Below are positions 1 to 4,854 of a stretch of DNA of 5,771 bases, piece after piece; the first letter of the stretch is position 1, and each line of letters begins with the position of its first letter. This DNA comes from Actinomycetes bacterium. Its GTDB lineage: Bacteria; Actinomycetota; Acidimicrobiia; Acidimicrobiales; RAAP-2. The notes under the pieces are model-generated. The model did no database searches. It worked only from the letters and a program-made list of their open reading frames with translations, and was not told where the DNA came from. Made by a program: the position numbers and the translations under genes. The stretch is from positions 5,295 through 11,065 of the forward strand of contig JAJZSX010000049.1 in the NCBI GenBank assembly GCA_021849435.1, in the 5' to 3' direction.

Positions 1-45
1 GTAGAGCAGGAAGATTGTAAGCACGACTGGGGCCGCATCAGCCAC
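1..45 (-). CDS. gatD: Start of GatD, glutamine amidotransferase subunit of lipid II isoglutaminyl synthase (partial)
   Basis: Only the first 15 codons are in the window; the rest lies beyond its left edge. The frame opens with GTG at 45-43, directly preceded by an in-frame TGA (48-46), so translation cannot start earlier. It reads VADAAPVVLTIFLLY. The segment VVLTIFLLY resembles the first beta strand of GatD proteins (for example LTIYHF in Staphylococcus aureus, from memory). GatD is a class I glutaminase-like protein that hydrolyses glutamine and passes ammonia to MurT, which amidates the D-Glu of the lipid II stem peptide. The position just after murT, with overlapping frames, fits the usual murT-gatD operon. 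The identification rests on few residues plus context. The start could instead be the GTG at 24-22. Confidence 0.5.
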   Translation of the reverse strand, partial: MADAAPVVLTIFLLY

Positions 46-1223
46 TCACGAAAAGCGGTGTAGTTGGCCACGACGGTGACCACCTCGCTCGCCGCACTGG
101 TCATCGGTGTCTCGTTGGACACGGCGAACGTCATTCCCGCGTAGTCAAGTCTCGTCGCCAGATCGAGGCGTCGGTCCCCCCAACAGCGCACCAGACGGCC
201 CCGCAAGCGCTCGAAGGGAACGTCGTACAGCCACGAAGGGTCGTGCCCGTCGGCCAGACGCGCGTTGATCGCCACCCAGATCTCACCGTCTCCGGAGAGG
301 CTCGACAGCAACGCGTCGAAACCGGCGGGATTCTTCGCGAGGTGCAAGCGCAGCGTGTACGGGCCCCATCGGCGCAGGGCGAAGCGCCCCGCAATCTCGT
401 CCAAGGCGTTGATCCGAGTGAGTGCGGCCCGGAGATCGACCCCGACCGCGTGCAAGGCGGTCAGGGCCATCGCCGCATTGCCCTCGTTGAAGCGACCCGG
501 CAGGCCGAGGTCGAGCGGCCACTCGACGCCATCGATCGTCAGCCGCTCATCGAGCACCGTCGTGAGCGCGCGGGGTCGCTCGAAGCCGCAGACGCAGTGC
601 CACGACGGGTCACGCGCTAGGGCCCGCGTGCAGTGAGGACAGGACCAGGCGTCCGCGAGCCAGGGCGTCGGCACGTCACACCACAGGACCGCGTGAGCAG
701 TCTCGGCCGCGTAGACCACCAGGGGGTCGTTGGCATTGGCCACCACCAGCGAGTTGTCGGCGCCAGCGAGCGCCTCACGCCACCTCGTCGCCAGCTGACG
801 AACCTCGTTCGCGCGGTCCAACTGGTCGCGCGACAGGTTCAACAGCACCACCACCGCCGGACGCGTCCGTGCGATGATCTCCGCGAGCCAGCCCTCGTCC
901 GCCTCCAGCGCCGCCGTGTCGCCCGGCGCGCTCGCCAGAGCTGCCACCAGTCCTGCGGGCATATTGGCGCCAGTCTCGTTGGTCACCACGTCCCCGCCCC
1001 ACCCGGCGGCCACCATCGCAGTAGTCGTCGTTTTACCGTTCGTCCCGCTGACGAGGATCGTGGTCCGTCCCCGTGACAGGCGATCCAGCAGATTCCGGTC
1101 GAGCGCCAGACCCACGGTCCCACCCACCACCGTGCCCGTTCCGCGGCCGCTTCGGCGCGAAACCCAGTTCACGGCTCGAACCATCGCCACGGCGGCGGCG
1201 GCACGCCAGCGGGACCAGAACAT
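1..1223 (-). CDS. murT: MurT, Mur-ligase-like subunit of lipid II isoglutaminyl synthase (3' end cut by window)
   Basis: MurT activates the alpha-carboxyl of D-Glu in lipid II with ATP, and GatD supplies ammonia, giving D-isoglutamine at the cytoplasmic face of the membrane. There are 407 codons in the window; known MurT proteins are about 410-450 residues, so little is missing. Visible features: the Mur-ligase P-loop GTNGKTTTT at residues 60-68; NLSRDQLDR at 129-137; a four-cysteine zinc site C195-x2-C198 and C210-x-C212, typical of MurT and absent from MurC-F; the Mur-ligase motif RFNEGN at 244-249; the MurT/DUF1727 hallmark HLAKNPAGF at 294-302; DGHDPSWLYD at 325-334, whose region supplies the aspartate completing the GatD catalytic triad in studied enzymes; and NYTAF at 387-391 near the C terminus. 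The start is the ATG at 1223-1221, with an in-frame TAG 12 nt upstream. No Shine-Dalgarno is seen. The frame stays open across the proposed gatD start, an overlap of at least 45 nt. Confidence 0.93.
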   Translation of the reverse strand, partial: MFWSRWRAAAAVAMVRAVNWVSRRSGRGTGTVVGGTVGLALDRNLLDRLSRGRTTILVSGTNGKTTTTAMVAAGWGGDVVTNETGANMPAGLVAALASAPGDTAALEADEGWLAEIIARTRPAVVVLLNLSRDQLDRANEVRQLATRWREALAGADNSLVVANANDPLVVYAAETAHAVLWCDVPTPWLADAWSCPHCTRALARDPSWHCVCGFERPRALTTVLDERLTIDGVEWPLDLGLPGRFNEGNAAMALTALHAVGVDLRAALTRINALDEIAGRFALRRWGPYTLRLHLAKNPAGFDALLSSLSGDGEIWVAINARLADGHDPSWLYDVPFERLRGRLVRCWGDRRLDLATRLDYAGMTFAVSNETPMTSAASEVVTVVANYTAFREWLMRPQSCLQSSCS

Positions 1224-1229
1224 GTCCCA

Positions 1230-1235
1230 ACGCTA
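1230..1235 (-). promoter_or_regulatory. Candidate -10 element for a leaderless murT transcript
   Basis: On the minus strand TAGCGT fits the actinobacterial -10 pattern TANNNT and lies 6 nt before the murT ATG. That would place the transcription start on or next to the A of the start codon. No Shine-Dalgarno and no -35 at the right distance are seen. A TTGACC at 1282-1277 is too far upstream for this -10. The same spacing occurs before the LysR gene, which raises confidence a little, but TANNNT is a weak motif. Confidence 0.4.
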
Positions 1236-1371
1236 ACAAGGAACCCCCATTGGCGCGCTGTGTGGCGGGCGAGTACGGTCAATGGCCCCGCAACCCACGA
1301 ATCCTCAGCCGAAGTGTCTCCAGGACACCAACCAGACTCGGCGTCGCGGTTCACCCGTCGTCGGGGTGTCT

Positions 1372-1397
1372 CGGACCGTCAGTGCTCTGGCGGTCCG
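1372..1397 (-). repeat. GC-rich hairpin downstream of the tnpB remnant
   Basis: A perfect 7-bp inverted repeat (CGGACCG at 1372-1378 and CGGTCCG at 1391-1397) with a 12-nt loop lies just past the stop codon of the tnpB remnant. In intact IS200/IS605 and IS607 elements this place holds the right end and the omega (re) RNA scaffold. I see no T-run, so it is not a normal terminator. It could be a leftover of that RNA or chance in GC-rich sequence. The 1236-1418 stretch otherwise shows no gene; a small GTGTC/GACAC repeat at 1314-1328 is the only other structure noticed. Confidence 0.3.
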
Positions 1398-1418
1398 GGC
1401 CGATCCTTCCGCCTCCCA

Positions 1419-1664
1419 CTACGAGCGTGTCCCCGCCGAGGTGGATGACGGCCACCTAGCCAGGTTGACCGCGGCGCAGAGGTCGCGGTGCATCGTGGGC
1501 CGACAGACCTCGCAGCCGCTGGTGCGCTGGGTGGGGAGTGTCTCGGCCTTCACTACCCCGCACGCTGCGCAGGTCCTCGATGGTGGGTGGAACCGATTGG
1601 GTACGGCGCACTCGGACCGATACCACGTCGTCGTGTGGGTGAGCGGACGGCGAACTCTCCCTAG
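1419..1664 (-). pseudogene. TnpB (IS200/IS605- or IS607-type) C-terminal remnant
   Basis: TnpB is an RNA-guided RuvC nuclease carried by IS200/IS605 and IS607 elements. The minus-strand frame ending with TAG at 1421-1419 keeps about 80 codons resembling the TnpB C terminus. In order: LGRVRRPLTHTTTWYRSE (about 1664-1611), which matches the usual F/L-G-x-x-RRQL-x-YK-x-x-WYG segment; the zinc ribbon CAAC (1571-1560) and CEVC (1514-1503), spaced 15 residues apart; then HRDLCAAVNLARW (from 1490), which corresponds to the DRDxNAAxN block with the third RuvC aspartate at 1484-1482. About 300 N-terminal residues are gone, including the first RuvC aspartate and the glutamate. Conserved residues are altered (K to H in the YK pair, HRDLCAA for DRDLNAA), so the fragment is decayed. 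The frame above 1664 lacks TnpB similarity and runs into the small RNA terminator, so a TTG there is not a credible start. No tnpA or element ends were found. Confidence 0.75.
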
Positions 1665-1703
1665 GCGACCTCCGCGACGTCCGCCTCGCGCCTTCACCCA
1701 CAC
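1633..1703. repeat. Long interrupted inverted repeat over the break point of the tnpB remnant
   Basis: Perfect 10-bp arms GTGTGGGTGA (1633-1642) and TCACCCACAC (1694-1703) are followed inward by 7-bp arms GCGGACG (1643-1649) and CGTCCGC (1678-1684). A 9-nt bulge lies on one side only. The fold spans 71 nt and covers the point where TnpB similarity fades. It could be a subterminal hairpin of an element end, a relic of the event that truncated tnpB, or a fold in readthrough RNA from the small RNA upstream. No function can be assigned. Confidence 0.45.
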
Positions 1704-1721
1704 AGTTTGTCGAGGGGCACG

Positions 1722-1765
1722 CAACAAACACAAAAGGACCAACCGGGGGGAGGTTGGTCCTTTTG
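1722..1765 (-). terminator. Intrinsic terminator of the 6C-type RNA
   Basis: A perfect stem of 14 pairs (1765-1752 with 1744-1731) and a 7-nt loop is followed on the minus strand by TTTTGTGTTTGTTG, a good U-rich tract for leftward transcription. The other strand also ends the stem in TTTT but continues GCAAAA, so it would terminate rightward transcription less well. The stem separates the small RNA from the tnpB remnant and murT beyond. Confidence 0.85.
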
Positions 1766-1811
1766 CAAAACCTAGTTTCCGCTGAATGGGGGGTTTTCAG
1801 CAGATCAGGCT
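1728..1811 (-). ncRNA. 6C-type small RNA (paired hairpins with C6 loops)
   Basis: The 6C family (Rfam '6C RNA') is an actinobacterial small RNA of roughly 80 nt, named for two stem-loops that each expose six cytosines. In mycobacteria its C-rich loops pair with G-rich mRNA segments. Here the minus strand gives a first hairpin with stem GCTGAA/TTCAGC (1801-1796 with 1786-1781), extended by a U-G and a C-G pair to 8 bp. Its loop AACCCCCCA contains exactly six C (1793-1788). After a short AU-rich linker (1778-1766) comes a second hairpin: a perfect 14-bp stem (1765-1752 with 1744-1731) around the loop TCCCCCC, again exactly six C (1750-1745). A T-rich run follows, so this hairpin is also the terminator. 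The 5' end near 1811 is inferred from the candidate promoter at 1818-1846. Neighbours are the tnpB remnant downstream and a divergent LysR gene. The fold and C6 loops are seen; family membership is recognised by eye only. Confidence 0.88.
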
Positions 1812-1817
1812 GATATA

Positions 1818-1846
1818 AGTATGCCACCGCCACCTTCATCGTTCAA
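1818..1846 (-). promoter_or_regulatory. Candidate promoter of the 6C-type RNA
   Basis: On the minus strand TTGAAC (1846-1841) and CATACT (1823-1818) are separated by 17 nt, each matching the sigma-70-type consensus at 4 of 6 positions. Transcription would start near 1811, about 10 nt before the first hairpin, giving an RNA of about 80 nt. The overlapping TATATC (1817-1812) is an alternative -10 that would shorten the 5' end. A small dyad, ATCAG-G-CTGAT (1804-1814), lies over the expected start. Confidence 0.5.
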
Positions 1847-1882
1847 GTCGATAATCATGATACTTCTCATCTGTAGACTTGA
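1843..1882. promoter_or_regulatory. Candidate LysR operator between divergent promoters
   Basis: The arms TCAAGTC (1843-1849) and GACTTGA (1876-1882) form a perfect 7-bp inverted repeat with centres 33 bp apart, about three helical turns. One arm overlaps the -35 of the leftward small RNA and the other overlaps the -10 of the rightward LysR gene. An 8-bp palindrome ATCATGAT (1854-1861) lies between them. LysR-family proteins commonly bind such dyads at their own promoter and control a divergent transcript. That this protein binds here is inferred. Confidence 0.4.
1874..1879 (+). promoter_or_regulatory. Candidate -10 element for a leaderless LysR-operon transcript
   Basis: TAGACT fits TANNNT and ends 6 nt before the GTG start at 1886, so the transcript would begin at or next to the start codon. 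No purine-rich Shine-Dalgarno precedes the GTG. No convincing -35 is seen at 16-19 nt, which is common for actinobacterial promoters. The element lies inside one arm of the inverted repeat at 1843-1882, so a bound regulator would compete with polymerase. Confidence 0.45.
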
Positions 1883-1885
1883 TAG

Positions 1886-2809
1886 GTGGACGTTCGTCAG
1901 CTCGAAGCGGTGGTGGCCATCGCCGACCACGGCAGCTTTAGTCGGGCGGCCGACGCCCTGGGTACCGTGCAGTCGAACATCTCGGCCCGCGTCGCGCGAC
2001 TCGAGAAGGAGCTCGGGACCGAGCTCATCGACCGTACCTCGGGTGAGGTGACCGAGTCCGGCCGAGTCGTCGTCGAGCGCGCGCGACGGATCCTGCAGGA
2101 GTTCGAGTCGATCGCCGCTGACGTCTCCGAGTTGAACGCCGACATCCGCGGAACGGTCTCCTTGGGCATCATCGGGACCGCCGGTCGCTGGATCATCCCC
2201 CTGCTCATCGAAGCCCAGCGCCTTCAGTATCCCCACGTCGCCCTTCGGATCTACGAGGGGTCCAATTCAGCGCTCGAGCCCCAGCTGGTTCACGGCCGAC
2301 TCGACCTCGGGGTTCTCGCCCAACCCATTTTGGCGCCCGAACTTACGCAGTCTCCCCTATTCAACGAGGATCTCGTGGTCATCGTGCCGCGCACCCACCC
2401 CCTCGCGGCTCGCGCGACGGTGTCATTCGAGGTGCTCGCACAGTACCCGCTTCTGCTACCCCTGTCGGGAACCGCACTACGCCGCGAGATCGACGCCGCG
2501 GCCCGCACCAAGGGCGTGACGCTGCGCCCGGTGGTCGAACTCGACGGTCTTCGCACCATCGCCTCGCTGGCCTTCGACGGCTACGGACCGGCGATCCTCC
2601 CTGCGACAGCCCTGTCCCAGCACCTTCGTGACAAGTTCCTCGGCGTCCGGGTCGATGACCTCACACCTCGGCGCGTCAGCGTGGTGACCCGCCGCTTCGG
2701 CTTCCCGGCCGCTCCCGTGCGAGCAATCACCGCCCTCCTGCACGAGGTGGTCCAGCGCGCCACGCCGCCCGAGGGCGTCAGCGTCACGACAGTTTCGACA
2801 CTCTCGTGA
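1886..2809 (+). CDS. LysR-family transcriptional regulator
   Basis: This 307-residue protein has normal LysR-family length and architecture. Residues 1-60 are the N-terminal winged helix-turn-helix: MDVRQLEAVVAIADHGSFSR, then AADALGTVQSNISARVARLE, then ELGTELIDR, with T56-E57-S58-G59-R60 at the usual T-x-x-G position. Residues 61-87 are the linker helix that usually dimerises. From about 90 to 290 is the periplasmic-binding-protein-like effector domain, with VSLGIIGTAG at its first strand, the RLDLGVL strand near 138-144 and EDLVVIVPRTHPLA at 161-174. The effector is unknown. The GTG at 1886 is chosen because the domain begins at once and a -10-like element lies 6 nt upstream. The gene ends in a GTGA overlap with the glycosylase gene and heads the five-gene cluster, so it may control this operon and the divergent small RNA. 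Confidence 0.93.
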   Translation: MDVRQLEAVVAIADHGSFSRAADALGTVQSNISARVARLEKELGTELIDRTSGEVTESGRVVVERARRILQEFESIAADVSELNADIRGTVSLGIIGTAGRWIIPLLIEAQRLQYPHVALRIYEGSNSALEPQLVHGRLDLGVLAQPILAPELTQSPLFNEDLVVIVPRTHPLAARATVSFEVLAQYPLLLPLSGTALRREIDAAARTKGVTLRPVVELDGLRTIASLAFDGYGPAILPATALSQHLRDKFLGVRVDDLTPRRVSVVTRRFGFPAAPVRAITALLHEVVQRATPPEGVSVTTVSTLS

Positions 2810-3429
2810 GCGCCCGGCGCGCCGACGTCGCACGACGGATCGCGCGAGTCGACCCCGCGTTCGCTCACGTGGTACGCGCCGCAGGACCGCCTCCCGCACG
2901 GCGGCCCGCGCCGGTCAGCGACCGGTTCGCCGCTCTCGTCCGATCGATCACCTTCCAACTCCTGGCCACGCGCGCCGCGGCCACCATTCACGAACGCGTC
3001 GTGACGTGCTGTCGCGGCGACGTGCGCGAGTCCACCATCCTCGAAATCGGGGTGCCACCCCTACGAGACGCGGGGCTCTCGCACACCAAGGCCCGCGCCA
3101 TCGTGGAGTTGGCGCACGCCGTCCGCGACGGCCGTGTGCGCCTGGCACGTCACGGCCATCTGAGTGACGACGAAGTGAGTGCGGAACTGACTCGAGTGCA
3201 CGGGATCGGACCCTGGACGGCCCAGATGTACCTCATGCACACCCTCGCGAGGCCCGACGTCTGGCCCAGCGGCGACTTCGGCGTCCGCCACGGGTGGAGT
3301 GTCGTGCACCACCTGGACGAGTTGGTGAGCGAGGCGGACCTCCGCCCGCGTGGGGACCCCTTCGACGGCGTACGCTCGTCAGTCGCGTGGTACTGCTGGC
3401 GGGCGGTCGATCTCGATCGCGCGGAGTAA
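2806..3429 (+). CDS. DNA-3-methyladenine glycosylase, HhH-GPD (AlkA-type) family
   Basis: Enzymes of this family remove alkylated bases such as 3-methyladenine from DNA, starting base-excision repair. The 207-residue protein is the short form without the AlkA N-terminal domain. The helix-hairpin-helix is at residues 128-140 (LTRVHGIGPWTAQ). It is followed by PSGDFGVRHGW (154-164), whose D157 aligns with the catalytic aspartate of AlkA (D238). The C-terminal RSSVAWYCWRA (190-200) matches the family's RSxAAWYxWR block. SITFQLLATRAA (47-58) corresponds to the usual S-I-x-x-QQ-(L/V)-S helix, but the second Q is L. The start is a GTG overlapping the LysR stop by 4 bp (GTGA), which implies translational coupling. 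The M20 peptidase gene follows after 9 bp. The exact lesion range cannot be read from sequence. Confidence 0.9.
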   Translation: MSARRADVARRIARVDPAFAHVVRAAGPPPARRPAPVSDRFAALVRSITFQLLATRAAATIHERVVTCCRGDVRESTILEIGVPPLRDAGLSHTKARAIVELAHAVRDGRVRLARHGHLSDDEVSAELTRVHGIGPWTAQMYLMHTLARPDVWPSGDFGVRHGWSVVHHLDELVSEADLRPRGDPFDGVRSSVAWYCWRAVDLDRAE

Positions 3430-3438
3430 CCTCGCGTC

Positions 3439-4854
3439 ATGGCCCTCCTCTCTCTCGAGACCTTCGAAGAGCGCGCTCTGGCGCCGCTACTCGAGTACGC
3501 CTCCCTCGCGTGCCTCTCACCGATGTTCGACGACCAGTGGGTCAGCCACGGCTACCTGGACCAGGCGATGGACCTCGTCGCCGCGTGGGCGCGCCAGCGC
3601 GCCCTGGCCGAGCTCGACGTGGTCGTCCATCGCCTCGAGGGTCGCACTCCCCTGCTCGCCGTCACCGTAGGCGCCACCGGACCCGCGACCACGACCACGA
3701 CCACCGTTCTTTACGGTCACCTGGATAAGCAGCCCCCACTGGGCGAGTGGTCCGACGGCCTCGGCCCTTTCACGCCGGTGCGCCGGGCGAACCGTCTCTA
3801 CGCCCGCGGAGTCGCCGACGACGGCTACGCCGCGTTTGCCGCCCTCCTGGCGTTGGAGTCCCTCGAGGAGAACGGCGTGCCACACGGCCGGTGCGTGGTG
3901 CTGATCGAGGCCAGCGAGGAGAGCAGCAGCCCCGATCTCGACGCGTACCTCGACCTCCTGGCCGATCACCTGGGTACCGTCGGGCTCATGATCTGCCTGG
4001 ACTCCGGGGCGTTGTCCTACGACCGACTCTGGGTCACGACGTCGCTACGCGGCGTGGTGAACATCGAGCTCACGGTACGGGTGCTCGAGCGAGGAGTGCA
4101 CAGCGGGACTGCGAGCGGCGTCGTCCCGTCATCGTTTCGGATCCTTCGCGAACTGTTGGATCGAGTGGAGGACGCCGCGACCGGTGAGGTCCTCATCGCG
4201 CAGTGTCACGCCCCCATTCCCGAGGCCCACGTGCGAGCCGCGCGCGCCGTCACCGCCGAGTTCGGCGACGTCGTCGCCGACGAGTTGCCCGTCGTCACGG
4301 GACTCACCCTCATGGGCGAGCTGCCCGAGGACCGCCTGATCCGCCGTACCTGGCACCCCGCGCTCTCGGTGGTGGGCATGGGGGGAATTCCCGAGCCCGC
4401 CATCGCCGGCAATGTGCTGCGACCCTCCACGTCGGCCGTCCTCTCGCTGCGCCTGGCGCCGGGCGCTGACGCCTCGGAGGCCACACGAGCCCTCACCGAG
4501 ACGCTCACCCGTGACGTGCCGTCACACGCCCACGTCGAGGTCGTCGCCCACTCGGGTTCCGGGTGGGTCGCGCCTCCGACCGCGCCCTGGCTCGCCGCCG
4601 CGCTGGACGCCGGGTCACGCGACGCATTCGGGCACGCCCCCGGCTTCGCCGGCGAGGGGGGGTCGATACCCTTCCTGGCGTCGTTGGGGGCGCGCTACCC
4701 CGACGTGCAGTTCGTCGCCACCGGCGTTCTGGGTCCCGAATCCAACGCCCACGGCATCGACGAGATGCTGGACCTCGACGCGACGGTGCGCGTCATCAAC
4801 GCGGTGGCGACCGTCGTCGCGGCCGCCTACGAGCACGAACGGGCCAACTCGTGA
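3439..4854 (+). CDS. M20-family zinc metallopeptidase (dipeptidase/acylase-like)
   Basis: M20 enzymes are cytoplasmic two-zinc hydrolases that cleave dipeptides or N-acyl/carbamoyl amino acids. At 471 residues this matches the carnosinase/DapE-like branch. All metal and catalytic positions are visible: H94-x-D96 in YGHLDKQPP, with D96 supporting the ligand; bridging D127 in RGVADDGYA; the catalytic base E160 and ligand E161 in EASEESSSPDL; D188 in CLDSGALS; and H436 in PESNAHGIDE. The lid (dimerisation) domain spans about 205-330 and includes H221 in HSGTASG, the residue that usually reaches the partner's active site. The common DDKG is DDGY here. A run of six threonines (84-89) comes from alternating ACC/ACG codons. 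GGAG at 3423-3426 lies 12 nt before the ATG. The stop overlaps the next start (GTGA). The substrate is unknown; it could be a dipeptide or an acylated amino acid. Confidence 0.92.
   Translation: MALLSLETFEERALAPLLEYASLACLSPMFDDQWVSHGYLDQAMDLVAAWARQRALAELDVVVHRLEGRTPLLAVTVGATGPATTTTTTVLYGHLDKQPPLGEWSDGLGPFTPVRRANRLYARGVADDGYAAFAALLALESLEENGVPHGRCVVLIEASEESSSPDLDAYLDLLADHLGTVGLMICLDSGALSYDRLWVTTSLRGVVNIELTVRVLERGVHSGTASGVVPSSFRILRELLDRVEDAATGEVLIAQCHAPIPEAHVRAARAVTAEFGDVVADELPVVTGLTLMGELPEDRLIRRTWHPALSVVGMGGIPEPAIAGNVLRPSTSAVLSLRLAPGADASEATRALTETLTRDVPSHAHVEVVAHSGSGWVAPPTAPWLAAALDAGSRDAFGHAPGFAGEGGSIPFLASLGARYPDVQFVATGVLGPESNAHGIDEMLDLDATVRVINAVATVVAAAYEHERANS

Noticed and set aside
243..1236. 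Several plus-strand open frames opposite murT
   Set aside because: All are antisense shadows of a well-supported MurT coding frame with P-loop, zinc site and KNPAGF motif.
1665..1742. TTG-initiated N-terminal extension of the tnpB frame
   Set aside because: The start codon lies in the terminator stem of the small RNA, and residues before about 1664 show no TnpB similarity.
1761..1770. TTTTGCAAAA palindrome as an operator
   Set aside because: It overlaps the base of the 6C terminator stem and the linker, which explain it without a protein-binding site.
1282..1785. Plus-strand open frame of 167 codons across the intergenic region
   Set aside because: Composition is shadow-like, it matches no family, and it crosses the tnpB remnant and the small RNA terminator on the other strand.
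1456..1839. Minus-strand open frame of 127 codons starting inside the small RNA promoter
   Set aside because: It reads through both 6C hairpins and overlaps the tnpB remnant in a different frame, with no recognisable motif.
3685..3708. ACC/ACG repeat in the M20 gene
   Set aside because: It is a short codon-level repeat giving six threonines, in frame within the catalytic domain; there is no sign of a functional DNA repeat.
4563..4850. Long in-frame extension upstream of the Rv2466c-like gene
   Set aside because: It lies entirely inside the M20 gene in another frame, is arginine-rich filler typical of shadows, and similarity begins at the GTG at 4851.
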